From: Clostridia bacterium
GTDB lineage: Bacteria > Bacillota > Clostridia > Christensenellales > UBA1242
Direction: 5' to 3'
Assembly (NCBI GenBank): GCA_016297915.1
Contig: JAEDFU010000005.1
Location: 11,162-75,161 of the forward strand
Length of the DNA stretch: 64,000 nucleotides
Shown here: in pieces, positions 8,905 to 17,843 of the stretch
How positions within the stretch are numbered: position 1 is the stretch's first letter
Layout of the letters: the number at the start of each line of letters is the position of its first letter
Notes under the pieces: generated by a model
Databases searched by the model: none
What the model saw: the letters and a program-made list of their open reading frames with translations, nothing else
Told to the model about the DNA's origin: nothing
Made by a program: the position numbers and the translations under genes

Positions 8905-9444
8905 ATGACAAAAAAGAAAAACAAAAATGTAATGCTTACTTTGACATTAATTTTTACAATATTGCAGATTTGTATAAATGTTTTTGTAGGATTTGTTCTT
9001 GTATGTAATCTATGGGGATTTATAGATTATTACAACGAACTTATGTCTAGCGTTATTGCTAATTACGATTTGAACATGTATTTGACTAGTTATTATATCG
9101 AACTTACACTTGCTTCAATTATTAATATTTATTCTGCTATATTCTATTTCAAAGGCATTAAGTACAGAGTTTCAAACAAACAATATGGCAAAATGGTGCT
9201 TGTATATGCAATCATTCAATTATTATTCTCCGCATACATTCCAGCTATATTTGGAATAATCACAGGGGCTTTGATGATTAACAAAAAGCCAACAATAGCC
9301 AAATCTCAAGAACAAAGTTTTTTGTCAGATTACAAACTAATGGCAATGAGCGAGGCTGTTACCAGACTCAAAGAACTCAGAGCAACAGGTGCTATATCAG
9401 AGGAAGAATATTATGCTAATCTAAACAAAATATTAGAAGGCTAA
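8905..9444 (+). CDS. Membrane protein with SHOCT-like C-terminal segment
   Basis: A 179-residue protein with three or four hydrophobic segments in residues 8-~130. A C-terminal SHOCT-like segment (~150-178, with VTRLKELRATGAISEEEYY) parallels that of the gene at 7153. Two genes in one operon with this ending suggest the products assemble through it. AAGGGAAG lies upstream of the ATG. Substrate and partners are unknown. Confidence 0.72.
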   Translation: MTKKKNKNVMLTLTLIFTILQICINVFVGFVLVCNLWGFIDYYNELMSSVIANYDLNMYLTSYYIELTLASIINIYSAIFYFKGIKYRVSNKQYGKMVLVYAIIQLLFSAYIPAIFGIITGALMINKKPTIAKSQEQSFLSDYKLMAMSEAVTRLKELRATGAISEEEYYANLNKILEG

Positions 9445-9459
9445 TTACTGGAGAAAATT

Positions 9460-10479
9460 ATGAAGAAGTGCAAAAAATGTGGTGGAGTATTAATATTTGA
9501 CCCTAACACATGTGGGCTTATGTGTAATAAGTGCTCCGAGCATCAAAATTTTGAAAGAACTAATAATTATAACAAACATCCGTTTGTAATGACTGCTCAC
9601 ACTGACGAGGGCATAGATATGTCGCAAGTCAAGTTTCATTGTCCTAGTTGTGGTGCTTCTTTTGAGGGTAAAAATTATTCGTTATCCGATATATGTAGTT
9701 ACTGTGGCGGACATTTGATAGCAAATCTAAACGAAAAAGGTTTGCCAGATGCAATAATACCTTTTGCCTTTGACAAACAAACCGCAAAAAAGTTGTTTAA
9801 ATCAGGTCTTGGCAAAAAGTGGTTTTTGCCAGATAAATTCAAAAAAGAACCTCCAGTGGGTTTGATTGAGAGTATTTATATTCCAGCATATTTGTGCGAA
9901 ATCGCAACAGATAGTTCATACAGAGGCAGAATTTACGAAAATGAAACAGACCGTGACGGCAATTCATATAGAGATTATGAAATGATTTCTGGCACAGAGC
10001 CTGTGACTACCAAAGATATCATGATTGAATGTAGTAGTTATCTAAGCCAAACAACCCTCAATCAGATTAAGCCTTATTATTTTTCCAAACTATATAAGTT
10101 TAGACCAGAATTTTTGTATGGCTATTCGGTTGAGTATTATGATAGGAATTTGGATAAATGCAAGAGCATTATTGAGGAAATTGTCAAATCCAATATTAGA
10201 ACACAAATTCTTAGACACTATCGCTATGACGGCGTGGATTATCTAAATATTGATACAACATACAATGAGTGCAAGTATAGCAAGATAGTCTTGCCATCAT
10301 ATAGAGTAAAGTATACATACAAACAAAAAGAGTACAGTACATTCTTGAATGGACAGACCGGCAAGATTGGTGGCAATATTCCTAGATCCAAGCTCAAAAT
10401 TGGGTTATTTGTAGGCGGTGTTATTGCTGCTATTTGTGCACTTTCTGCAGTCATAGTAGCTGTTGTTGGGGGATTATAA
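9460..10479 (+). CDS. Zinc-ribbon protein with C-terminal membrane anchor
   Basis: A 339-residue protein. CKKCGG and CNKCSE (residues 3-27) form one CxxC...CxxC zinc ribbon. CPSCGA and CSYCGG (~65-90) form a second. The middle has the pattern DAIIPFAFDKQTAKKLF and ESIYIPAYLCEI, as in widespread zinc-ribbon proteins with a TFIIB-type or primosomal-protein-like N-terminus and no assigned role. Residues ~312-338 are one membrane helix, placing the ribbons in the cytoplasm if the tail is anchored. It is the last gene of the SHOCT run, and tilS follows after 15 bases. Confidence 0.72.
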   Translation: MKKCKKCGGVLIFDPNTCGLMCNKCSEHQNFERTNNYNKHPFVMTAHTDEGIDMSQVKFHCPSCGASFEGKNYSLSDICSYCGGHLIANLNEKGLPDAIIPFAFDKQTAKKLFKSGLGKKWFLPDKFKKEPPVGLIESIYIPAYLCEIATDSSYRGRIYENETDRDGNSYRDYEMISGTEPVTTKDIMIECSSYLSQTTLNQIKPYYFSKLYKFRPEFLYGYSVEYYDRNLDKCKSIIEEIVKSNIRTQILRHYRYDGVDYLNIDTTYNECKYSKIVLPSYRVKYTYKQKEYSTFLNGQTGKIGGNIPRSKLKIGLFVGGVIAAICALSAVIVAVVGGL

Positions 10480-10494
10480 AATAGCGAGGATTTT

Positions 10495-11829
10495 ATGGAA
10501 AATATACTAAAGAATATCAAAAAAAGACAAATGTTAAGATACGGCGATAGAGTTGCCGTTGCATGTTCTGGTGGCAAAGATAGCATGTGTTTACTCAACT
10601 TTTTGTGGACACATAGAGATGAGTTGGGAATAACTGTTTGTGCTGTAAATGTTGATCATGGGATTAGAGAAAATAGTGCAAACGATAGCGAATTTGTTAT
10701 TAATTATTGTCAGAAAAATGGCATAAAAGTATATTCTTTTAAGGTCAACGCCAAACAATTTGCCGAAGACAAAAAACTTACGCTTGAACAAGGTGCAAGA
10801 GAGTGTAGATATAGAGTTTTCAAGAGTTTAATAAACAAAAACTTAGTAGACAAAATTGCACTTGCCCATCATCTACAAGACCAAGCAGAGACAATTCTTC
10901 TCAATATATTTAGAGGAACTGGCATCGGTGGAGCAAGCGGAATGGACTATGTAAGAGATGACATTTATATTCGTCCAATGCTCGATACATCCAAGGCATC
11001 TATTAGTGCATATATTGAGAGCAATGACATTCCTTATGTTGAGGATGAGACAAACGATAATTCGGAGTACAATCGAAATTATATCCGCAATCAAATTATG
11101 CCACTTATTCGTAATCGTTGGCAAAATGCAGATAGTGCTATAGTTAGTTTTGGTGCTAATTGTAGAGAGGACGATAGCTATATTGAGAGTACAATTAGTA
11201 GCGACGCATTGCTCGTTGAGGACGGAATTGCTAGAGTGTATATCAATTACTTTATTAATCCAGCATCTTACACATATAGATTGATCTTGAGAGCGCTTAA
11301 GGCTATTAATATGAATACTAATATTGAGAAAAAACATCTCAAAATGATCTGTAATATGGCTTTGGAGAGCGAAAACGGCACAAAGATTAGTTTGCCAAAC
11401 GGACTAACTGTTATCAAAGAATATAATTTTGTTACATTTACAAATCGAAACATCAAACCTTCAAACAAGACCTATCCATTTACAAAGGGCAAATTAGATA
11501 TATCTAACTTTGGTTTAATCGAAACAAACATTGTCAAAAAGTTTAAAGTTGGTGACTTTACACATTTAATTGACGCAACCAAATTACCAAAGGACGCTAT
11601 TTGGAGATTTAGAAAAGACGGAGATGTCTTTGAAAAATTTGGTGGCGGAACAAACTCGCTAAGTGACTATTTGATTGACAAAAAAATCCCTTTGAGGCTA
11701 AGGAATTTAACTCCAGTTTTGGCGTCTGGTAGTGAGATATATATTATTGCAGGAGTCGAGATTTCGGACAAAGTCAAGGTTGACAAATCGACCAAGACAG
11801 CCTATGGCATAAATGTTGTAAGATTTTAA
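10495..11829 (+). CDS. tilS: tRNA(Ile)-lysidine synthase
   Basis: A 444-residue N-type ATP pyrophosphatase that attaches lysine to C34 of the tRNA(Ile) CAU anticodon so that it reads AUA. The PP-loop SGGKDS is at residues 25-30, followed by VNVDHGIREN, AHHLQDQAETILLN and the FRGTGIGGASGM segment. The C-terminal ~100 residues fit the TilS C-terminal domains. In Bacillus tilS lies next to spoIIE, hpt and ftsH. Here it follows the membrane/zinc-ribbon genes and is probably co-transcribed with them. Confidence 0.95.
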   Translation: MENILKNIKKRQMLRYGDRVAVACSGGKDSMCLLNFLWTHRDELGITVCAVNVDHGIRENSANDSEFVINYCQKNGIKVYSFKVNAKQFAEDKKLTLEQGARECRYRVFKSLINKNLVDKIALAHHLQDQAETILLNIFRGTGIGGASGMDYVRDDIYIRPMLDTSKASISAYIESNDIPYVEDETNDNSEYNRNYIRNQIMPLIRNRWQNADSAIVSFGANCREDDSYIESTISSDALLVEDGIARVYINYFINPASYTYRLILRALKAINMNTNIEKKHLKMICNMALESENGTKISLPNGLTVIKEYNFVTFTNRNIKPSNKTYPFTKGKLDISNFGLIETNIVKKFKVGDFTHLIDATKLPKDAIWRFRKDGDVFEKFGGGTNSLSDYLIDKKIPLRLRNLTPVLASGSEIYIIAGVEISDKVKVDKSTKTAYGINVVRF

Positions 11830-11851
11830 ATAAAAGTGGGGACTAAAAATT

Positions 11852-12193
11852 ATGGAAAATAGAGCACTATTTAAGGCATACACGGATGCAAGAAATATGC
11901 TTGATACTTTTGACAAAGATTATTTGAGCCGAATTAGGACTGGCAACTCGGATTCGTATGGAGAAATTGCTCAGTCGCAACTTTATCAAAAGCTAATTAA
12001 GCAATTTGGGGACTGCGAAATAGACTTTAGACAATTTATATTTGATGCCAAAATGTACGCAAGTGAAATAGGCAATCTCAAAAAAGAAACAGAAATCAAA
12101 CATACTGACTGGGAGATTAATCCAAACATTATTGCAAGACTTGACAAGGTGATTGAACTTTATAGAGAAAGAGAGTCCGATTATCAAATGTAA
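11852..12193 (+). CDS. Small helical protein, unknown
   Basis: A 113-residue charged, mainly helical protein with no signal peptide or membrane segment. It starts 23 bases after tilS, with GTGGGGA upstream of the ATG, and ends at a strong terminator, so it is probably the last gene of the 7-12 kb operon. No motif is recognised. Confidence 0.65.
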   Translation: MENRALFKAYTDARNMLDTFDKDYLSRIRTGNSDSYGEIAQSQLYQKLIKQFGDCEIDFRQFIFDAKMYASEIGNLKKETEIKHTDWEINPNIIARLDKVIELYRERESDYQM

Positions 12194-12200
12194 ACAAAAA

Positions 12201-12230
12201 ATTCCACCAATTTTAGGTGGAATTTTTTTT
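12201..12230. terminator. Bidirectional terminator
   Basis: ATTCCACC (12201-12208) pairs with GGTGGAAT (12216-12223), with a T-run to 12230 on the + strand and A's before the stem. It ends the tilS operon and the convergent glyS. Confidence 0.9.
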
Positions 12231-12235
12231 TGTGA

Positions 12236-13621
12236 TTAAAATTCAACTTTGCTCGAAATATAACTGTCTAGTTCGTCGATACTAAGTCTGATTTGTTCCA
12301 TTGTGTCTCTATCTCTTAGAGTTACTGTATTATCTTCGAGAGTATCAAAGTCAATTGTTACGCAATAAGGTGTTCCAATCTCGTCTTGTCTGCGATAACG
12401 CTTGCCAATAGAACCAGACTCATCGTAAGCACAATTAAACTTTTTGCCAAGTTTGCGATAAACTTCTCTTGCTTTGTCAGACAACTTTTTGGACAAAGGT
12501 AGTATGGCTACTTTGTATGGAGCAAGAGCAGGGATTAGGTGCAAGACTACTCTTGTGTCGCCTTCGCCAACTTGCTCCTCATCATAAGCATTACATAGGA
12601 TTGTGAGGAACATTCTGTCTACACCAAGTGCAGGCTCTACAACATACGGAATATATTTTTCGTTTGTAATTGGGTCCAAGAACTCCATGTTCTCGCCACT
12701 AAACTTTTGGTGTTGTGTCAAGTCATAATCTGTTCTGTCGGCAATTCCCCAAAGTTCGCCCCAACCAAATGGGAACAAAAATTCAAAGTCGCAAGTTGCT
12801 TTGGAATAAAAACACAATTCCTCGGGACTATGATCTCTTTCTCTCAAGTTCTCTTTTTTGATGCCAAGGTCGTATAGCCATCTTCTCATTTCGTCTTTGT
12901 AAAATTTGAACCACTCCAAATCAGTGCCGGGTTTGCAAAAGAACTCAAGCTCCATTTGTTCAAATTCTCTTGTTCTAAAGATAAAGTTTCCAGGAGTAAT
13001 TTCGTTACGGAAACTTCTGCCCATTTGTGCTATGCCAAAAGGCATTTTTGGACGCTCAGTTCTTACTACATTTTTGTAGTCAACAAACATTGCTTGTGCA
13101 GTCTCAGGTCTCAAATAAACTTCGCTCTTGGAGTCCTCAGTAACACCCATAAAAGTCTTGAACATTAGGTTGAAGTTTCTAAGTCCTGTAAAGTTGCTTT
13201 TGCCACAATTAGGGCAAGGAACTTTGTGCTCTGCAATAAATTTTTCGAGTCCTTCGTTATTCAACTCTCCAACATTGATGTCCAGTCCAGATTTGATTGC
13301 ATAGTCCTCAATAAGTTTGTCAGCACGATGTCTAGTTTTGCATTCTTTGCAGTCGATAAGTGGGTCAGAAAAACCAGCCAAGTGACCGCTTGCTTGCCAA
13401 ACTTTTGGGTTCATAATAATGCTTGCGTCAATTCCAATATTGTACTCGTTTTCGTGTACAAATCTCTTCCACCACAACTCTTTGATGTTCTTTTTTAGTT
13501 CGCTTCCGATAGGGCCATAATCCCAGCTGTTTGCAAGTCCGCCATAAATTTCGCTACCAGGGAATACAAAACCTCTGTTCTTGCATAGATTTACGATTTT
13601 GTCCATTGTTAAATTTGTCAT
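12236..13621 (-). CDS. glyS: Glycyl-tRNA synthetase, homodimeric class II
   Basis: A 461-residue alpha2-type glycyl-tRNA synthetase charging tRNA(Gly). It opens with MDKIVNLCKNRGFVFPGSEIYGG and LANSWDYGPIGSELK. Class II motif 2 is visible in GIAQMGRSFRNEITPGNF and motif 3 in PYVVEPALGVDRM. CPNCGKSNFTG and CKEC could bind zinc in the insertion. The C-terminal ~100 residues are the anticodon-binding domain (VAILPLSKK). The length is normal for the bacterial single-chain form. AAAGGAG precedes the ATG, and the leader contains a T-box. Confidence 0.97.
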   Translation of the reverse strand: MTNLTMDKIVNLCKNRGFVFPGSEIYGGLANSWDYGPIGSELKKNIKELWWKRFVHENEYNIGIDASIIMNPKVWQASGHLAGFSDPLIDCKECKTRHRADKLIEDYAIKSGLDINVGELNNEGLEKFIAEHKVPCPNCGKSNFTGLRNFNLMFKTFMGVTEDSKSEVYLRPETAQAMFVDYKNVVRTERPKMPFGIAQMGRSFRNEITPGNFIFRTREFEQMELEFFCKPGTDLEWFKFYKDEMRRWLYDLGIKKENLRERDHSPEELCFYSKATCDFEFLFPFGWGELWGIADRTDYDLTQHQKFSGENMEFLDPITNEKYIPYVVEPALGVDRMFLTILCNAYDEEQVGEGDTRVVLHLIPALAPYKVAILPLSKKLSDKAREVYRKLGKKFNCAYDESGSIGKRYRRQDEIGTPYCVTIDFDTLEDNTVTLRDRDTMEQIRLSIDELDSYISSKVEF

Positions 13622-13629
13622 ATATCTCT

Positions 13630-13885
13630 CTCCTTTTATTTACAAAAAAATCCCTAAAACCAAAAGATACTAATCACCTTGAGTGATTGCACAAATATTG
13701 GTTTTTAGGGACGATTGTTAACCGCGGTTCCACCCTAATTGATTAAATAATCCATCTTTTTAGTTTTTGACAAGAACTTTTTTTGAAACTTGGATATTCA
13801 TTTGCAATATCTATTCCTCGCAAGTCGCCACTTTGCTTATATTAACGGAATTTGTTAGTTTTGGGATTTACTTATGTAAATTTCA
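13630..13885 (-). promoter_or_regulatory. T-box riboswitch controlling glyS
   Basis: On the minus strand, AGGGTGGAACCGCGG (13722-13736) is the conserved T-box that pairs with the NCCA end of uncharged tRNA. Downstream, TCCCTAAAAACCAA (13698-13711) pairs with TTGGTTTTAGGGA (13651-13663), followed by seven U's (13644-13650), forming the terminator. The upstream ~130 nt hold the Stem I region, including a GATATT/AATATC hairpin. I could not fix the specifier loop with certainty; a GGC triplet lies near 13831-13833. Uncharged tRNA(Gly) should give read-through into glyS. Confidence 0.93.
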
Positions 13886-13890
13886 TGCCA

Positions 13891-13919
13891 AGTATATCAC
13901 TTAGAGTTTTTTTTTGCAA
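13891..13919 (-). promoter_or_regulatory. glyS promoter
   Basis: On the minus strand TTGCAA (13914-13919), 17-bp spacer, TATACT (13891-13896). The start should fall near 13885, just before the T-box leader. Confidence 0.75.
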
Positions 13920-14101
13920 GGCATTTTTGCAAATGCAACAATATTTATGTAATTTTTTTGACTGAAAACTCAAAGTTAGTATCAAAATGTTTGAAATTTA
14001 GATATACTTATGCTAATATATAAATATACTTTGATATAGCATAATTTATGTCCAAGTTATAGTAAAAAATAAAAGTATTAAGCCTAAAATTTACAAAAAT
14101 C

Positions 14102-14127
14102 ACTTAGCAAAGTCAAATTTGCTGAGT
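14102..14127 (+). promoter_or_regulatory. Leader hairpin before the P-type ATPase gene
   Basis: ACTTAGCAAA (14102-14111) pairs with TTTGCTGAGT (14118-14127) with one G-U pair, 32 bases before the ATG. No long U-run follows, so it is not a clear terminator. It could affect mRNA stability or ribosome access. I saw no known metal-riboswitch signature. Confidence 0.35.
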
Positions 14128-14159
14128 CTTAAAAAATATAATACAAAAAGGTAAAATAA

Positions 14160-16814
14160 ATGAGTACAACCAAAAAATCTGCAACCAAAAAAACTCAAAC
14201 TGCCAAAAAACATGTACACAAAAAGACAGAGAGTAGTGTTGAAGAAAAAAAGAAAAATACCCAAGATATCGAACAAGATACAACATCCAAAATTGAACAA
14301 GTTGAAAGTGATATGGGTGTTGTTACATCCGAGGTCGAGACCGAACATCAACCAAAACAAAAAAAGGAAGTTGTCATAAAGGCTCCTAGAATTATTCCTA
14401 AGGAAGAAGAGAAAAAATCTGTCAAGAAAAACAAGGAAAAACAAGTCGAGATCGAAAGATTTAATCCTCAAGTTAAGACAGGTCTTACAACTGAGCAAGT
14501 CTTGCAACGAAAAGAGCAAAAATTAACCAATATTGTTGACAAAAAGAATACAAAAACTTATAAGGCAATTATATTTAGCAACTTATTTTCGTTTTTTAAC
14601 TTGTTATGTTTGCTTGTAGCTATAGCATTGATATCCGTTGGTGCAATAGGCGATTGCTTGTTTATGTTTATAGTTTTGGCCAATACTCTTATTGGAATTA
14701 TTCAAGAAATTAAGGCAAAAAAGACAATTGAAAAAATCAGCCTCGTCTCCTCTCCTACGGCACTGGTCATAAGAGATAAGATTGAAAACAAAATCCCAGT
14801 CAGCGACCTTGTGTTGGATGATATAATTGTCTTGCAAACAGGCAAACAAATTTGTGCGGATAGCATAGTTTTGGAAGGTTCTGTTGAGGTAAACGAGAGT
14901 TTGCTTACAGGTGAGAGTGTCGCTGTCAAAAAGAATAAGGGTGACATGCTATACTCTGGTAGCTTTGTTGTAGGTGGCAAATGTTACGCAAGAGTTGATA
15001 AAGTTGGCAATAACACATATACTGCCAAACTTGCCGCTCAAGCCAAACAGTACAAAAAACCAAAAAGCGAACTTATGGGAACGCTTAACACAATTATTAC
15101 AGTAATTGGTATAATCATAATTCCGCTATCAATTTTGATGTTCAAAAACAACTATGATTTGCTTGGAAGTGATAATAGTACAGCCGAAATTATTAGGCGT
15201 ACAGCAGGCTCAATGATTGGAATGATTCCAGCAGGAATGTTCTTGCTTACTTCCATGGCTTTGGCTGTAGGAGTTATCAAACTTGCCAAAAAGCGTACAC
15301 TAGTTCAAGACTTGTATTCTATCGAAATGCTAGCAAGAACTGATGTACTTTGTCTAGACAAAACTGGCACAATCACTGACGGAACAATGAAAGTTAGCAA
15401 TGTTATTCAAATTAAGGCCGACCTTAAACATACGCTTGATCATTTGGTTGGCTCAATGCTAACAGCACTTGATGATAACAATCAAACAAGTCGTGCACTT
15501 ATTACTCACTTTGGCTATTCCAAGGAACTCACAGCATCTCATGTGTTGCCATTTAATAGCACCAGAAAAATGAGTGGTGTAACATTTAGCAACGGCGAAA
15601 CATATGTATTTGGTGCACCTGAGTATGTTCTTAAGACCAAAAATGCACAAGTTGATAACTTAGTCAAGACATATGCAAGCAAGGGCTTTAGGGTACTATT
15701 ATTTGCTCAATGTGACGGAAATCTCAAAGACGACAAAATCCCACCAAAGAGAGAGCCTGTTGCTGTTGTAGTTATTGAGGACCATATCAGAGATGACGCT
15801 ATGGAAACTATAGCATGGTTTAAGGAAAATGGCGTTGATATCAAGATTATTTCTGGTGATAACCCAATAACAGTTAGCGAAGTGAGTAGGCGTGTTGGAG
15901 TTGACAATGCTGATAAATACATAAGTCTTGAAGGACTTAGTCAGCAACAAGTAATAGACGCAGCCGACAACTATACAATCTTTGGAAGGGTTAGTCCTGA
16001 GCAAAAGTGTATACTTGTCAAAGCCCTCAAAGCCAAAGGCCACAAAGTAGCTATGACTGGTGATGGTGTCAATGATATTTTGGCACTCAAAGAAGCCGAC
16101 TGTAGCGTTGCTATGGCAAGTGGATCTGAGGCCACAAGACTTGTAAGTAACTTAGTGCTACTTGATAGTAACTTTTCTTCGATGCCATCGGTTGTAGCCG
16201 AGGGGCGTAGAGTTATTAATAATATCCAAAAATCTTCATCATTATTCTTGATGAAAACTATTTACACAATTTTGCTTTCAATATTCTACATTATTATTGG
16301 AAGTTTGTATCCGTTTACAACCAAACAAGTATTGCTACTTGAAACACTTGTTATTGGAATTCCGTCGTTCTTCCTCGCTCTGCAACCTAATAACGAAAAA
16401 ATTCAGGGTAAATTTATATCCAACCTGCTCTCCAAATCTTTGCCTGGCGCATTGATACTATTTATTAATGTAATTGCTTGTTATTTGTTTGATCTTGGCA
16501 TCGGAACAAATGGTCAGTTCCAAACAATGGCATCTCTTGCAATAACTTTTGTAGGATTGCTTGTGCTATTTAGACTATGCAAACCTTTTGATATCTTTAG
16601 AGGTATAATGTTTGCTTGCATGGTAACCTTGTGTGTTGTAGTACTTTCTGTAAGGTCGTGGGCAAGCTTCTTTGAGTATGTTCCACTTAGTCTACAGAAT
16701 ATATTGTTTATTGTGTGTATAGTTGAAGCGTCATATCCTATTTATGATGCAATTGTCAAGGGACTTGACAAACTTATTTATTCCGGTGCTAAATCAACCA
16801 AAAAGGAAAACTAA
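14160..16814 (+). CDS. CtpE-like P-type cation ATPase
   Basis: An 884-residue P-type ATPase. Residues 1-~115 are a lysine/glutamate-rich, probably disordered cytoplasmic extension. Membrane pairs follow, then TGES at 250-253 (actuator), CLDKTGTITDG with the phosphorylated Asp at 400, and TGDGVNDILALKEADC. The TM4 segment MIPAGMFLLTSMALAVG and the stretch VVAEGRRVINNIQKSSSLFL resemble the CtpE group, whose mycobacterial member takes up calcium. Ion specificity here is inferred, not shown. The long basic tail is unusual. The stop overlaps the next ATG (TAATGA). Confidence 0.88.
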   Translation: MSTTKKSATKKTQTAKKHVHKKTESSVEEKKKNTQDIEQDTTSKIEQVESDMGVVTSEVETEHQPKQKKEVVIKAPRIIPKEEEKKSVKKNKEKQVEIERFNPQVKTGLTTEQVLQRKEQKLTNIVDKKNTKTYKAIIFSNLFSFFNLLCLLVAIALISVGAIGDCLFMFIVLANTLIGIIQEIKAKKTIEKISLVSSPTALVIRDKIENKIPVSDLVLDDIIVLQTGKQICADSIVLEGSVEVNESLLTGESVAVKKNKGDMLYSGSFVVGGKCYARVDKVGNNTYTAKLAAQAKQYKKPKSELMGTLNTIITVIGIIIIPLSILMFKNNYDLLGSDNSTAEIIRRTAGSMIGMIPAGMFLLTSMALAVGVIKLAKKRTLVQDLYSIEMLARTDVLCLDKTGTITDGTMKVSNVIQIKADLKHTLDHLVGSMLTALDDNNQTSRALITHFGYSKELTASHVLPFNSTRKMSGVTFSNGETYVFGAPEYVLKTKNAQVDNLVKTYASKGFRVLLFAQCDGNLKDDKIPPKREPVAVVVIEDHIRDDAMETIAWFKENGVDIKIISGDNPITVSEVSRRVGVDNADKYISLEGLSQQQVIDAADNYTIFGRVSPEQKCILVKALKAKGHKVAMTGDGVNDILALKEADCSVAMASGSEATRLVSNLVLLDSNFSSMPSVVAEGRRVINNIQKSSSLFLMKTIYTILLSIFYIIIGSLYPFTTKQVLLLETLVIGIPSFFLALQPNNEKIQGKFISNLLSKSLPGALILFINVIACYLFDLGIGTNGQFQTMASLAITFVGLLVLFRLCKPFDIFRGIMFACMVTLCVVVLSVRSWASFFEYVPLSLQNILFIVCIVEASYPIYDAIVKGLDKLIYSGAKSTKKEN

Positions 16815-17722
16815 TGAATAAATATATATCTGTAAATGCTATTGCCAAAAAAGAACAACAAAATTTGAACAAATTCGTCTTTGATACCGAAAGTAGATAT
16901 AGAGGACAACTATTTGCTTTGGCAGACAAAATTCTTGCCAAAAACAATGTCAAAATGGTTTTACTTTGTGGGCCTAGTTGTGCAGGAAAAACAACAACTG
17001 CCAAACTTTTGAAACAAATATTAGAACTCAAAGGTCGTGGAGTGGATGTAATATCCATGGATGATTTCTTTGTGGATTTGGACAAAAGAAAACCATTGCC
17101 AAACGGCAAACCTGACTACGATAGCCCAGATATCTTGGATTATGAACTCATGAAAGACTGTTTTTCTAGATACTTTAGGGGCGAAGATGTTAAGTTTCCA
17201 GAATATGACTTCAAAGAGAGCAGATCTTTGCGTGGGGTAAAACCTTACAAATACAAATTTAATTCAATTGTTATATTTGAGGGAATTCATGTTCTTAATC
17301 CAAGAGTATTAGAGAGCCTTGGCACCTCTAATTACTTTAAGATTTATGTTAGTCCTTTGCAATCTTTCAAGGACGACAACTTTGCTTTGAGCTCCAAAAA
17401 TCTAAGACTGCTTAGAAGATGTATTAGAGATATAGATAGACGAAATACTATGCCTCAAAAGACAATGGAAATTTGGCCAGAAGTCTTGGAGGTTGAGGAA
17501 AGATTTATCGAACCATTTAGAATAAAAGTTGATTACTATGTTGATACAATGCATGAGTACGAACTTGCAGTGTACAAATCCGAAGTAGATAGATTTGTGT
17601 CCGAAAATAGAGTGCGCGAAGGGGATATACCTTTTTATGATTTGTTCAAAAATCTTACTCCAATCTCAAAGTCAATGATCCCTGATACATCTCTTATGTG
17701 GGAGTTTGTAACCAAAGATTAA
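16814..17722 (+). CDS. Uridine kinase-like P-loop protein
   Basis: A 302-residue P-loop kinase of the uridine kinase/phosphoribulokinase superfamily. Residues 51-62 are LCGPSCAGKTTT (Walker A), followed by VISMDDFFVD, FPEYDFKESRS and IVIFEGIHVLNP. LRLLRRCIRDIDRRN matches the lid region of uridine kinases. Clostridial relatives often carry an extra N-terminal domain; this one has only ~45 extra residues. Substrate could be uridine/cytidine or another small molecule. It is translationally coupled to the P-type ATPase, an unexplained pairing, and ends at a terminator. Confidence 0.82.
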   Translation: MNKYISVNAIAKKEQQNLNKFVFDTESRYRGQLFALADKILAKNNVKMVLLCGPSCAGKTTTAKLLKQILELKGRGVDVISMDDFFVDLDKRKPLPNGKPDYDSPDILDYELMKDCFSRYFRGEDVKFPEYDFKESRSLRGVKPYKYKFNSIVIFEGIHVLNPRVLESLGTSNYFKIYVSPLQSFKDDNFALSSKNLRLLRRCIRDIDRRNTMPQKTMEIWPEVLEVEERFIEPFRIKVDYYVDTMHEYELAVYKSEVDRFVSENRVREGDIPFYDLFKNLTPISKSMIPDTSLMWEFVTKD

Positions 17723-17736
17723 TCTATATAATTTAC

Positions 17737-17769
17737 AAAAATATCCAATTCAAAAGTTGGATATTTTTC
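17737..17769 (+). terminator. Terminator after the kinase gene
   Basis: AAAAATATCCAA (17737-17748) pairs perfectly with TTGGATATTTTT (17757-17768). It immediately precedes the dinB promoter. Confidence 0.85.
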
Positions 17770-17817
17770 TTTACAAACCATAATACTAGTGCTATACTAT
17801 GCCTAGAACAAATGTTC
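17770..17817 (+). promoter_or_regulatory. dinB promoter with LexA (SOS) box
   Basis: TTTACA (17770-17775), 17-bp spacer, TATACT (17793-17798). GAACAAATGTTC (17806-17817) directly downstream, near the transcription start, is a perfect GAAC-N4-GTTC palindrome matching the Gram-positive LexA consensus. LexA bound here should block transcription until DNA damage. The box lies inside any reading frame begun at the ATG at 17799, which argues against that start. Confidence 0.88.
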
Positions 17818-17843
17818 GAATATGCGAAAAGTGGGAGAATATT

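Noticed and set aside
10873..11337. A 154-codon open frame antisense to tilS
   Set aside because: No ribosome site, no recognisable motif, and fully covered by a well-supported gene.
13930..14159. Metal riboswitch before the P-type ATPase
   Set aside because: I looked for the conserved yybP-ykoY-type core and did not find it; only a short hairpin is visible.
17799..17843. Longer dinB start
   Set aside because: It contains the LexA box, lacks a ribosome site, and adds residues foreign to the family; the ATG at 17844 has GTGGGAGA.
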